DNA of 64,000 nt, from the NCBI GenBank assembly GCA_001600455.1, contig BCKC01000005.1, positions 434,001 through 498,000 on the forward strand, given 5' to 3'. The position numbers and the translations under genes were made by a program. The first letter of the stretch is position 1. Every line of letters begins with the position of its first letter. Source of the DNA: Endocalyx cinctus. Taxonomy: Eukaryota; Ascomycota; Sordariomycetes; Amphisphaeriales; Apiosporaceae. Of the stretch, positions 40,731-52,497 are shown one piece after another. The notes beneath the pieces were generated by a model. It worked only from the letters and a program-made list of their open reading frames with translations, did no database searches and was not told where the DNA came from.

Positions 40731-42004
40731 ATGAGGGCACCATATTCGGGATTTCTTCTTATCGCCCTGACGCTCCTGTCGTCGTTGGTTCAGGTGGGTT
40801 TTATTTTGGATAGGAGGGATTCAAGAAAAAAAAAAAAGGAACAGATGAACGTCGAGGGATGATTTGGAATAGGATGCTCATCAAGTTGAAAATATAGGCC
40901 GATACGTACACGTACTACAACCAACCCGCGAAGCGAAGCCTGCTGGATCAGATATTGGGTCTTCTTAACGGCAATGGAGGAGCGGCGGGTGGCAGCAGCG
41001 GCAACGGCGCCGCCGATGGAGCGGCAGGAGGAGCGACGGTGACGACGACGGTGCGCGAGACCATCACCGTCGGCGGCGCAGGGCTTTCGGGAGGAGGACT
41101 CAACGCGACGGGGGTGGCGCAGACGGTAACCAAGACCGAGACGAGGGCTCAGGTTCTCACCGTCACCTCCGCCATGACCGTCATGCAGGTCTCGACCGTC
41201 ACCATGGTGCAGATGATCGCCTGCGGCACCAGCACCGGCGTCGCCGTCCCGGCCTCCGAAGCCTCCGCTATCGCCTCCTCGGCCGCGGCCGTCGCGTCTT
41301 CTAACGCCGCCGAAGCAGCCTCTTCCAGCACCGTCGTCGCAGCGCCGGCTGCTCCCGTTACTTCTTCTTCTTCTTCGGCCGTCGTCGCGACAACTTCTAC
41401 GTCATCTACCGCTGCTGCCGATGCTGCCACTTCCGCCGTCGTAGCGGCTCCGGCTGACTCGTCGAGCTCAAGCTCAAGTTCTGGTAAGGAATAAAAATCA
41501 AGTGGAGGGGGAAAACAGCTTGTATGATGAATTTTTAAACTAATTTAAATTACAACTTTAGCAGCCGCAGTCGTATCGACGTCATCATCATCAGCCGCAG
41601 CCGAAGCCGCGCCAGCCACTTCTTCCTCTTCTTCATCATCATCCTCGTCATCAGCCGCAGCCGAAGCCGCCCCAGCATCGACGACAACCACATCATCGAC
41701 GGCAGTAGCGGCGACAACGACGGAAGCAGCGACGACAACCGCCGCCGCCGTCACGGCACCGGCGGGCGAGCAACTTTCGCTGACCCTATCGCAACCGACT
41801 TCGGTGGTCCAGTTCCCGGCCGCCGCCGTACCCGCCGTCTCGGACGCCCCGACCGTGAACAACGGCGCCGCCGTGGCTATCCCTAACGTCAACCCCAACA
41901 CGGCCCTCACGGCGACCACCTTCGCCGGCGCTAACGAGGGTTCTCCTATCAACTTGTCCGGTCTGGCTCTTAGCAGCGCCGTGAACTTGGGTGCTTTGGG
42001 TTAA
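40731..42004 (+). CDS. Secreted Ala/Ser/Thr-rich, wall-type protein
   Basis: No known family is recognised. Exon 1 (40731-40793) is a signal peptide (MRAPYSGFLLIALTLLSSLV), split from the mature part by a GTGGGT...TAG intron. Exon 2 (40898-41483) starts ADTYTYYNQPAKR; the Lys-Arg pair could be a Kex2 site that releases the mature chain. A Gly-rich stretch, a Thr/Val block (TVTTTVRETITV, TVTSAMTVMQVSTVTMVQM) and Ala/Ser runs follow. Exon 3 (41565-42004) has two copies of an SSSAAAEAAPA unit and ends SPINLSGLALSSAVNLGALG. The total is 362 residues. The composition suggests heavy O-mannosylation. No clear GPI-attachment tail is visible, since the last segment is only weakly hydrophobic. Acceptors at 41561 and 41564 (NAGNAG) would change the product by one Ala. 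It is convergent with RPP1. Confidence 0.75.
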
Positions 42005-42898
42005 AAGAAAGATAATGGGAACCTTTTTTTGTTTTCTTCGATCCTTGGTTCTTTTTCCATCGCAAATTTTGATTCTTTTTTTTAATGGATGGAATTGTAT
42101 GGGATGAAAGAAAAAAAAAAAAGCGAGCGTTCCCTTTTTTTCCCTTTTGTTTTGGACTTTTTCTACGTATGGGAAATGAGGAGTGGAAAAGCGTAGGAGT
42201 GTTGAAGAAGTGGAGGTAGAGAAAATAGCGACGTGGTGGAGGAGGGTAATTATATTGCGGGTAGTAACTGGCGATTTCTTTATTTTATCTTATTTTATCT
42301 TATACTTTTTCTCTTTTATATTTTGACGTGTATTGTACTGTCCTGTTTTTTTCTGTCTCTATCTTCTTCAAAGGGAAAGGTTTCGTTATCTCTCTTATCC
42401 TCTGTTTATTTTCTTCTTGATTTTCCTTTTGGGTCTTAACGTACCTGAAGATAATTAGAATTGAAAAAAAAAACAGTTTAAATAAATGAAATAAAATCAA
42501 AATTCAAGTAAAACAGGAAGATTTATTATGACTTTTTTTCTTAATTCTTGAATATAATTGGGAATTATGTACACAAATATCGTCCCCTATTTGATGATAA
42601 ACACGTGGAGATGGGTTTGGAGGTAGAGATATATCTGATATACAACAACTGTATGCATATTTTACTTAATGTATATATTCGAATCATTGATTTGTTTTAT
42701 TGCAAGTTTTTCTATCATCTAGTCTTCGTTGTAACAATGATGCAAATTAGAAAAGGGGGTATCATTAAATCAATCCATCATGCGCCCATGTCCCTTTTTG
42801 CCTTTCGCCGTAGTAGATGTTTTATTGAGTAAGAAGTATGAGGACAGGTATAGGAACCAACTCATATTTCTTTGCCAGATAAAAATGTCTGGCTCCAA
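42005..42898. other. Convergent spacer
   Basis: T-rich 3' flanks of the secreted-protein gene and RPP1, with TTATTTTATC-type repeats near 42280-42300. No coding frame is supported. Confidence 0.6.
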
Positions 42899-43981
42899 TT
42901 AAGAATTGGCCCCTTTCCCCGTAGAAGCCCCTTGTTGCTGTTGCTGTTTTTTCAATTTCTTCGCCTGTCTTTTACTCATAGTGGTCGAATCTTGCTGCTG
43001 CTGCTGCTGCTGCTGCTGTTGTTTCTGGTTTTGCGCCACCTTACCAGCACCGCCGTCTTCCTCCCCCATCTTCCTTTTCCTCTTCGTCGTCCCATCCCCC
43101 GCTCCTCCCATCTCCGTATCCCCGTCATTGTCTTCTTTCTTCTTCTTCTCCGCCGCCTGCACGATATCGACGATCCCTCTAAACCCGGACCTCTTGATCC
43201 CCTCGTTCACCACGACGCCGCGCGGCACGGCCCTCAACCCTTCGAGGGCCTTCTCCGACGGCAGGCCCCACACGTGCAGGAGGTTCACGACGTCGGCGGG
43301 GGCCCTGATCCCGGCCGCCGAAGCGGCCTCGCTGCTGACCAGCAAGCCGCGCCCGCGGGTCGCCCTGACCAACTGAGTGACGTTTCCGATGAAGGCGGCT
43401 CGTCTCGCTTTTAGTTCCTCCGTACCGGAACCTCCCCCGGAAGAGGGAGAAAGCGCTTGCGCGTAGCAGATCTCGAACCGCACCCCGCGCTTCACCGCCG
43501 CCATGCACTGCTTCGGTTTAAAATAAAACGGCTGCCGGACGCCGAGGTCGAGCGAGATGACCGAGGCCTCGGTCACGCTCAGGCACGCGGCCGCGAAGGC
43601 CGGCTCGGTCGTCGGACGCACGGCGACGACGTCGAATTCGGGGACGAGCTTCGGGAGGCGGTAGTCGCGGCCCGGGTCCGCGAAGGCGACGGTCGCGCGG
43701 CGGAGGATGGTGGGGTAGATCGGTTTCTTCCCGTTCTTTTCCGGCGAGGTATCCTCTCGCGGCGCGTCGTTGTTGTTCTCCTTGTAGGACGTGCGTACGG
43801 AGGAGGTGGAAGGGTACGCGGGTATGGGGTTCGTTAATGTGTTGATCGACGGAATCTGCGTTATGAGGTGGTTGAGGGCGACGACGTTGTACCCTTGCGA
43901 CAGGCTGAAGCGTAGGGTGCGATCCAACTCGGCCGCGGCGTTGGGACCTGGGGACCAGGCGATGTTGAGGTCGTAAAGCAT
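42899..43981 (-). CDS. RPP1: RNase P/MRP protein subunit Rpp1 (p30)
   Basis: Rpp1 (human RPP30) is a TIM-barrel-like protein subunit of RNase P and RNase MRP, acting in tRNA 5' maturation and rRNA processing. The single exon encodes 360 residues from the ATG at 43981; an in-frame GTG two codons upstream is ignored. The start MLYDLNIAWSPG matches the family's first beta strand. Further signatures are GYNVVALNHLI, FDVVAVRPTTEPAFAAAC, VISLDLGVRQPFYFKPKQ, RGVRFEICYAQAL and the C-terminal ADVVNLLHVWGLPSEKALEG. After residue about 285 there is a low-complexity tail: a Lys-rich segment, an 11-Gln run coded mainly by CAG, and a second basic/Gln patch (KRQAKKLKKQQQQQ), probably nuclear/RNA-interacting. 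A linker of about 25 residues (NNNDAPREDTSPEKNGKK) interrupts the fold near residues 68-84, common in fungal homologues. Confidence 0.93.
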   Translation of the reverse strand: MLYDLNIAWSPGPNAAAELDRTLRFSLSQGYNVVALNHLITQIPSINTLTNPIPAYPSTSSVRTSYKENNNDAPREDTSPEKNGKKPIYPTILRRATVAFADPGRDYRLPKLVPEFDVVAVRPTTEPAFAAACLSVTEASVISLDLGVRQPFYFKPKQCMAAVKRGVRFEICYAQALSPSSGGGSGTEELKARRAAFIGNVTQLVRATRGRGLLVSSEAASAAGIRAPADVVNLLHVWGLPSEKALEGLRAVPRGVVVNEGIKRSGFRGIVDIVQAAEKKKKEDNDGDTEMGGAGDGTTKRKRKMGEEDGGAGKVAQNQKQQQQQQQQQQDSTTMSKRQAKKLKKQQQQQGASTGKGANS

Positions 43982-45566
43982 TTTCACCTCTTCTTTCTTC
44001 CTCCGCCGTTATTCCGTTTCTACGTTGTATAGTTTGTGGTGTTATATATGTAATATAATAGTAGTTTGTATGAGGTTGTATTTAGAGAGAGGCAGATATA
44101 TCAAAGCTTAAGATGGTGGTCGTTGAAGGTTTAGAGATGGGAAAATCAAATAAAAAAGTTTCGATAAGATAGGAGATAGCGGGATGATCTCGCAGTCTCG
44201 GTACCTAAATAGGTATACTAACCCAACTAATCTAGGCCTGTATAAGCTAGGCTGCTAGGTCATGATTAGCAGCCTTTACCCACAATAGCAACCCCAACTG
44301 CCCCAATCGTGCTACAAGTCACTTCTGCTACAAGTCACTTCTCATATCAACTTATAAGTGTTTATCGATGTGGTAGATATAGAAAGGCCTCAAAATCCCA
44401 TCATCTACTTCCACATTCACTTATATACTGTTCTAAACAGAACATACTATGTAGGATATGAATGAATTTTCCGGCAAACGGTGGATCGGTCTCTTGATGA
44501 CTTGCCTTGGACTACGGGAAACTGGCTGATATGCCTATTCCCCTCGCAAATAGAGCAGAATTGTTCTCGAGCTTCGTCGACCGGTTTCCTGCCGTGGTAG
44601 GTAGTCACGCGTGTTATAAGGCAAGATGTTTCTAGGATTGAAGGTGAAGCACGTTCGAGAAGAAAACTTTCGCCGCACCATATGCTGCTGGAGAATTTAA
44701 CGTAAGCGTTGAGATTTGTTGATATCGACAGTCCGGTCCAAGCCTCCACCTCCCTCGGACGACTACCCTATGTATGATATGGCTATGATCCCCGTCATTC
44801 CGATCTAGTCATACACAGTAGTATGTAAATGTTCTAGGTTTCTTTACTAACCGGCTAACACTAACATGTTCTCGGTCAACTGATTGATTTAGATTTCCTT
44901 AATCTTATCTAAAATACTTCTAAGCTTGCGGGGAGGACTGACTACCGTAGATCCACGGGGTACTGTAGGTATTCCTGAATGGACCCCATTAAAAACTTAA
45001 GTGACACGCGCCGATCAAGGAGTTCGGGGCGCGCCCAGCTTTTTTGCACAGCCCCGTAATGACGAATGGGATTGTTCGTACGACCTTTGTGCCTTTTTTT
45101 TTCTTTTCTTTTCTAAAAGACTACCTAAAATATATGTTGTTGGTGTTAACTTATTTAAAACACCGACATCCTTCACCTTTACCCTCACCTAATAGCTAAG
45201 CTTTAGTGATTACTTTCACCATTTCGCGAAAATAGACAGAGAAGAGAACCTGTTAATTCATTTACCGAGTTTATGAATTAATCCTTCGTTTCTACCTAAT
45301 CTACCTACTTTTACATCCACTACAGATCGTCGCATCCCGTTTCCATCAGTACTACAACAATATCTTCCCGTTTTATCCGAGACGAGTAAAAAAAATAGAA
45401 TCAATACTAGACTCCGCTCAAATACAAACAACTTAAAAACCCGAGCGCAAAAAAAAGAAACCGACCAGAATTCATCACAGCGAAGGGAACTGAAAAGGAA
45501 AAGACCACAGCTAAAGAAGCTACGGAAGGAAACAAGAAAAGGACAGAAAAAAAAAACGACGCCGTC
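43982..45566. other. Divergent spacer between RPP1 and the zinc-ribbon gene
   Basis: A 1.6-kb AT-rich spacer with CTAGG/TAGGT fragments around 44200-44270. A 100-codon minus frame (44749-44447) contains a CxxC (FCSICEGNRH) and could be a decayed gene fragment, but it starts only at GTG and has no supporting splice sites, so it is not called. Confidence 0.5.
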
Positions 45567-46040
45567 ATGTGTTTCGTATTTACGTGCGGAGAGCATACCT
45601 TCAGGAAAGAAGTCGAAGGCTACGAAGGAGTCGTATGCCAATGTCACAACTGCGGTAACTGGTCCGCACGCGTGATCAAGAGTAATCCTTGGTTTACGTT
45701 TTGTTTTGTTGTAAGTTTCTTCTCTCTCCCTCTCTCTCAAGATTTCCCCATTGGAATAAAAAAACAATATGCTAACCCTTAAAAAAAAACCAAAAAAAAA
45801 AACCAGCCCGTATTACCTCTCTCGATGCGCGGATACCACGACATATCCTGCAACATCTGCCACTTCAACCAACCCCTCGAGAACCGACCGGACGTCCAGA
45901 ACATGCGCAGAGGAGGACCCGGACAGGGACAGCAAGGGCAGCAGAATATACCGATGCAGAATTATCCGCCCGGACAGCAACCGCCTCCCGGCTGGGGACA
46001 GAATCCCGGAGGACCGAATCCGCCTATGCAGTATAAATAA
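45567..46040 (+). CDS. Small zinc-ribbon protein
   Basis: Two exons (45567-45710, 45807-46040) join in phase 0 to give 125 residues. Exon 1 has the CxxC knuckle CQCHNCGN (C26, C29) and ends NPWFTFCFV. Exon 2 continues PVLPLSMRGYHDISCNICHF with the second CxxC (C63, C66). This layout of a first CxxC, an aromatic FTFCF-PVLPLS segment and a second CxxC matches the small fungal zinc-ribbon family (zinc_ribbon_15 type), whose function is unknown to me. The last 50 residues are Gly/Pro/Gln-rich and probably disordered. The intron is odd: between the GCTAAC branch site (45771-45776) and the CAG acceptor the sequence is almost only A instead of pyrimidine. The neighbour downstream is convergent SIN3. 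Confidence 0.85.
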
Positions 46041-47263
46041 GACCGGAAAGGGATAATAAATAGTGCTCTCTTGGGATCCGAGAGCATGTTGTGAAGACAT
46101 ACATATATATGTCACGACGAAATTTCATTATGGGCGTTTTTTTCTTTTTTTCTCGAAGAGAGGAAAAGAAATATGCAACGGAAACGAAATACACGATACC
46201 TACCTACCCCGAACCATAAATCGGACCGGGAATGACTTTTTTTTTTTTTTTTAAAGGATGCGATGGGATACCTCTTTGTAGTTGATTCAACCGACTCGAG
46301 TGTCGCGTGTTGGCGTCGTTTGCCCTGATCTACATAGCTAGTACTAAGTAGTTTACGAACTTGTAATTATATTTAATGTTCCAGAGTTAAACCATTCAAC
46401 TGCGTATTCAACAATATTGTCGTAAGCTCATACGTACCGAGTTACTTTCACAGTCCTCTCAGGTAGGTAGAGCATATCATTCATTCATGTTTCCACTCAC
46501 TATGTAAACTGTCGTTATCTACCTGGGAATCACGTCGTCATAACCATAATACAAAAATCGATCTACTGTGTAAACTCTTTAATTATTTTTATCGCTTAAT
46601 TCGCTAGCTTCCTAGCTAGATAATCATCTAGCTATACGCATTCGGCCTGCTTTTCTTGTTCGAACGTCATCTATAATACATGCTGAATTGTATGAAGAAA
46701 GACCGGGAAAAAAAGAATAAAAAAAGACACAAAACATAAAAAGAGAAAAAAAAAAGGGAAGAAATGCGAAATACTATGACATCTTTTGGAAGAAAAAAAA
46801 ATAAAATAGAAAAGAGAGAAAAAATAAAATTCGATAGGCCTTCCAATTGAGAGCAGAAATTGACATGGCCCTGAGTATGCTTTGCCGTTGGGTTCGATAA
46901 CCTCCCTGCTTGTCAAGTTCCAACTTCTTCCATGCCATTCATGTCATATTTGGGGTCAATTGTCTTTTACCTGTGCCAAATTATTGTAAGAAGTTGGCAT
47001 GAAAAGATCGGTTTGGAAAGATGGCAGTATGTAAAGATGTCTTCGACACATAACGAACTTTCATAACGCCTAACGCCTCCGGCTATGGGATAATTCTCCT
47101 CGGTTCTCCCCCTTTTTCGAAAAGTGATGGTATCAATTTACTGGAATTTTCATTATGTCGCAGTGACAATGCATGCTTTGAAGGATTTATAAAAATATGA
47201 CGAAATAGGTCGAGCGTCGAAGGAGTTTTGTACACTGGAATGGTCAATAGGCGGTCCTATTCA
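46041..47263. other. Convergent spacer between the zinc-ribbon gene and SIN3
   Basis: AT-rich noncoding sequence with A/T homopolymers. The only longer frame (46671-46916 minus) is driven by poly(A) and is not called. Confidence 0.6.
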
Positions 47264-50200
47264 TTAAATACTTTCCATCTCCTCACCGCCGTCGGCACGG
47301 ATGTTGGAAGTGGCAGGATTGACCCCGTCTTTAAACCAATTCTGGAATTTCTCGTTCACCTTCTGGACTTCGTCTTGGCTCATGCCGCGCATCCAAGCAT
47401 TGTTCATCACCATCTTCTCTCGGAAGCGTTGCTCGCGATGCTCCGTTATAACGCGAGCGTGTTCTGCCGCCTGCGCGCGTTCCTCTTCGTCACCAGGCTC
47501 CGTGTTGTAGATGGAATACTCCGACGTGTCCTTCTCGTACACAATCCGGTTTGAGTTCAGGCAGATGCGTAGCACTAACCCTTCCTCATACTTCAGGGGT
47601 ATCGGAACATTGCCATCGTCAGAATCGACATCACTGCTGGGTAAATTTCGGGCAAGAACGGTCTTTCGGAGTTCAGTTCTATTGACTCCTTCCGTGGGCT
47701 CGACCCGAATATAAGAGGATATATAATACTGCCAGCGCTCGCGGAGTTCCATCTCGTCCATGTAAAATGTCGTATCATCACGCTGCAACCAACGGACGGT
47801 CAGGTTATGTTGGTTAGGGAACTGAAAATGTACATAGTTAGCGGTTAAGTTATAAGCCTTTTTTGATTTCTTTTGTGTCTGAAAGACATGTCTAGGGAAT
47901 CGGTTACGTACCCAGCAAAGCACAAACATCTCGCCATCCTTAATGCACTTCTCAGCGAACTTGCGAGCACTTATCTCGTTCTGATAACTGGTTTCTTCTT
48001 GCTGACGGCTGTCAAGGAACTGCTTAATAAGTTCCGGCGTTTTCTCTTTCGAGTCCGAATTATTACAAGTGAGAGATAGGCGGCACAGATTCTTGAGTAG
48101 ATCCATGATTGTGTATAAAGACCAGCCCTTCTTAAGGTAGTACTGCCGTAGGATATCCTGGTATCTAGACTCCTCGATCTCTCCGGTGATGAACTCTTCG
48201 ATGAGTTCCCTCGTCTTAGGCCAGAACGATACTGGGTCGTCTTCGTCAAAGTAGTTAATCTCGTTGACGGAAATACCGATCTCCTTGGCTGGTTTCTTAC
48301 TCCTTAGCCTGCTGATGGCCTCCGAGACGCTGCCGGTGCTGTCTTTGACATCTTTCAGTCGCTTGTACAGAGTCTGGAATATGTGAAAGAACACATATAT
48401 TGTCTGGTTACAATAAAAGTTGTACCACGGTCGCGGAAAGAAACCATCAGCCTTCAACTCGCCCTCGTCGTTCAATAAGGGGTTGTCGCCTTTGGTGACC
48501 GTGGCGAGTGGGATTATCGGAAGCCACCTGTCGTTGGAAGTTTCCGCCGGCATGGATTCTTCTTGCGCATCACCCATCTCTTCTTCGTTAGATGAGCCCA
48601 CATCAGGAGTTGTTTCTTTACTACCCGAGGCGGTGGTGTCTTCTTTCTGGTTGCGAGTCTTGGTTCCATTACGACCAGGATCAAGAACCCCTCGCAGGAG
48701 ATTTGACTTCTTGTCGCTTCGTCGTGAACGACCATTGGTCAACTCCGCAGGCTGTTCGTCGGCATCTTCTACGCTCGACTCTCGTTCAACACCATCCAAA
48801 CGCTCCTGCACCTTGTCCATTGGCAAATCAAAAAACTGCGGTATGAACGTCTCGAAAAAGGTAATTATGCGTTCCTTTTCGGCAGTACTGTGCTGACCAT
48901 TGTGGTGGCCATATATGACCATCAAGCGGAGGAGATCGAGAACAACGTCCTGATCGCTGATTTCGTGGGAGTATTGGTAGCGAGGCACCTTACTCTTCGT
49001 AGCACGAAGCCGTCGCTGTTCTTCGTGCTTAGTACGGATGGCGTCAACGAGATGTTTGGCCGAAAGATTGCGTTTGTCGGTCGATTTGACTTGGATGCCC
49101 ATATGGTCAAGACTTTTAATGTGCATGGTTTCGGTCTGAGTTTGCCAAACTTTCTCCCACTCTCGTTGGGTAAAACGCCACTCTTCGTCCTTCTGCTTGA
49201 GTCTCGCAAGTACGATTGGAACTACGCTGAAGGGATCCTGGAACATGTCGTTGACCACATCGACTCCCTTTTCAGGGCCGTAGATCTTCTTGAGGACACG
49301 CTTGTATATCGAGGTGCTTGAACCTCCCAGGGCGGCTGGCATTTGGAAATTAGCCCGTTCGTGGGGAGTCAAGTTCAGCATCTGCTGTGCAATCGGTTCT
49401 AGCAGCTGAATACACTTCACGTTGGCCTCGATATTAAAGTCGTAGTCGTGACGCTCCTCCTCAATGCGATGCAACCCTTCTTCGTAAGCATTCTTGCGAT
49501 GGGCAACAAACCCAGAATCCTCAGAAGCCCAAGTAGGATGCGAAGCCCATTCATCATTCAGAACGGCATTGCACATCTCGTCACGACCACCACAAGGTCG
49601 AAGTTTCTCCTATGAAATAAATTAGTATATATCCTCCAATACGCCATGTGGCATGGTCTAAGGAATGCGGGTATAGGCACTTACTCTTCTAGGTAGCAAT
49701 CTATAACTCGGTCCACAACCGCGACAGTTACTTAGCGATACTTTTTCGCTAGGTGGACGAGGGCGGTTTTCAATCACCTCGTCGGAAGCTTCGTCACTAA
49801 TGAAGCCCCTAAACCAGGTCATGAGTTCGGGATTGCCGCCAATGAATTGGCTTGCCTTATGAAGAAGATCGCTAGTGTCGATCAAGTTCTGTGAGTACAT
49901 ATTGCACAGCTTCAAGAACTCATTCATCGTCGCTCTATTACCAATGTGTTTCTTAACCTTATCAAAGAACGCGATATCTTCAGGGGACGCGCTTCCTGAA
50001 GAGGTAGGAGCAAGTGGTTCTGGATGAACTGGAGTAAGAGTTGGCTCAATAGATGGTGTATCATTGGGGAGGGGTTTATGATTGAGTTTGGGTCTCTTGT
50101 TGGGAGCTCCGGCAGGTATCGAGCGGGCGCCCGGAGCAGGACTATCAGTCATCGTCGTAGGTGCCGAGGAAGTAGGAAGTTTGTCGTTGCGAGGTCGCTT

Positions 50201-52497
50201 CTTATCTTTGCTGGCGCTGGCTGGTGGAGCAAATTGACCGAGAGCTGGCAAACGTTGGCTGTCGGATCTCATCGACGGGCCAGGCTGGGGAGTAGTCTGA
50301 GAGATGCTTGTGATGGCTAGAACGTTTTCTGATTGTGCTCCGTTTTTGTTTGACGCAGCAGATTCTGGGAGGAATTGTTTAAAATCCTCTAGCAGATCGG
50401 GAGCTGTGTTGAATAGGCTCGTGACTTGGGCGTATACGTCTTGTATAGGTTTCTGCTCTCGTTGGTAGGTCTGCAGAATCTCCAAGAATTGTTTGTAAAT
50501 TTCTGGTTTATCTTGAAATCGATTCTGCAATAAAAACACTAACGATTAATCACTGCTGAAATAAGAAAATGATGTTCCCAAAGAAAAAGAAAAAATCCAA
50601 GTAGCGTTCTCTTGATATTTTTTATCTTATCTTAAAAGACAATCGATGAAAGCCTTGGAATACATTAAATAAGTGGTGAAGATGAAAAATGACAGAAAAA
50701 AAAACAAAAAAAAAAAACAAGGAAGGTACATGTCAAAGTGTAAAATTATTAAGTTGAAAAATGGAAGGAGGTAGGCTTCCACTTGTATCGCCTCCCACTA
50801 AATTAAATCTTCTAGACATAACGGGCAAAGCAAATAAATAAAGTGATGAAGAAAGAAAATCAAATTTGCTGACCTTGATTTTATTCACGTAGCTAATAGC
50901 GTGATTGAACTCTACAGGTCCACGCTTCTCCATGTTCGCCTGTTGATTCGCACTTCCGTTAGGTATTCCAGGAGCAGAACCTGGTGTCGGAGTTAGAGTG
51001 ATTCGTGCTGGTGGCATATTCGGAGTAGTTGAAAGATTTTGAGTTTGTCCTTGTCCTTGTCCCCTTGGTTTTTGACCAGAGTTGGGAGCTTCAAAAGAAG
51101 GACCTTGAGTTTGACCATTAAATTGATTAGCCCCGTTGGTCGCTACAGGTGCGCTAAATGTAGTTTCTGGACTTTCGATGCTATTTTGTGGCTGAGATTG
51201 TTGTTGCCAATTATTCGAACGATGACCAAAGAATGGAGCACTGGAGCCAGTTTGACCATGCACACCTTCACCTTGAGTTGCTCTTCCCGTAATGGACTGA
51301 ACGGTTGTGCCCATTGGTGTCGTCACACGAATAGTATTAGGATCGTTACCCGCGCCGCATTCAATTCTGTATCCTGGAGGTAGAAAAGTATTGAATCCTT
51401 GGATGAGATTAGGGTGGCCTGCAAAAAGTTCCGATACACGGTTTATTACGCCAGGAGTGTCGATTCTATTCACAGTGAATGTTAGCACCAATGTTCACTT
51501 CTTCTTTTTTTTTTTTTTCTTCTTCTTCTTTTTTTTTTTCTTCTTCTTCTTTTTTTTTTTTTTTTTTTTTTTCTCAACCCCGCTCCTTCGATTATTTGTA
51601 CTTCGACTTTGTGTACTTACGTCTGACTTTTAAAATCCTTCATGATGTCCAGAAATCTATTATATACATCTGGCTGATCGGCGAATTGGACTTTGACCTG
51701 ATCCAGGTAACTTAGAGCGTCCTATAATTCGAGTTAGTCTCAAGCACCACGAAGAGGTAGGCAAACTTGTCACCGTAGGTGGCGAGATGGAACAAAAATC
51801 AGATTCAACAAAACATAAACAACATCATCAATGGATTCGCGATACATAAAAAGCTAGGGTTGGGTAGAGATGGTCCACCTCAGGCAACCCAAAATAAAAG
51901 CAATTATGGATTGATACTCACGTTGAGAATCGGCTGTTGGCCTTGGGGTAACCCTCCTGCGGCGGCAGCAGCAACGGGTAATGGGTGGTTTCCACCAGAC
52001 ATGGTAGTACCAGGACCACCATTGGTACTTCCTCCATTTGCTGCTCCTCCATTTGCACCAAAAGGCACAGATTGATTCAGATGGTTATTCTCCTGCGGTT
52101 GTAGAGGACCTCCAAACAGAGGACCCGGTCCTCCAGATGTTCCCAGTGGCGCATTCTTGGTACCGCCATTGGTAGTATTCGTCCACAAAGCATTCGATGA
52201 ACTCTGAGCATTGTGTGGAAGCGCGCGATTCGTTTGGTCCTGAAGAGGACCGCCGAATGTGGTTATGGTTCCGGAGGGACCACTGCCGAGATGAATAGGG
52301 GGACCTGAGCCTCCATGGTTCGCGAGCAGACCACCGGGACTATGAATAGCACCTGGCAGACGCGATGCGACAGGTTGATGGATATGTAGGGATGCGGTGT
52401 TGCTCTGGTGAGGAGTACTCGCCTGGTATTGGTCGCGATGGTGTCTTTCCGCCGACTCGCGATCTCGCAGCGAGATTTCGTCTGGATGGGAGTTCAT
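47264..52497 (-). CDS. SIN3: Sin3 transcriptional co-repressor scaffold
   Basis: Sin3 scaffolds the Rpd3-type histone deacetylase complexes in the nucleus. Five exons (52497-51922, 51721-51621, 51465-50874, 50524-49685, 49609-47264) give 1484 residues, the usual fungal length. The N-terminal ~190 residues are Gly/Pro/Asn-rich and disordered. PAH1 is at about 193-262 ([20 protein letters not shown]), split by intron 2. PAH2 is at about 408-480 ([20 protein letters not shown]), split by intron 3. PAH3 is at about 612-680 ([20 protein letters not shown]). The Sin3 HDAC-interaction domain begins at about 690 ([20 protein letters not shown]) and spans intron 4. The C-terminal Sin3a domain fills exon 5. 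Donors are GTGAGT, GTAAGT, GTCAGC and GTAAGT; the GTCAGC of intron 3 is unusual but required by the PAH2 reading. Intron 2 carries a long poly(T)/TTC tract on the plus strand. Confidence 0.95.
51499..51573. repeat. Poly(T)/(TTC) tract within SIN3 intron 2
   Basis: About 75 nt of T with interspersed TTC units (A/GAA on the SIN3 coding strand) occupy half of the 155-nt intron between the two PAH1 exons. Confidence 0.9.

Noticed and set aside
44447..44749. 100-codon minus frame with a CxxC motif
   Set aside because: Starts only at GTG, has no splice partner and no recognised family; could be a decayed fragment but unsupported.
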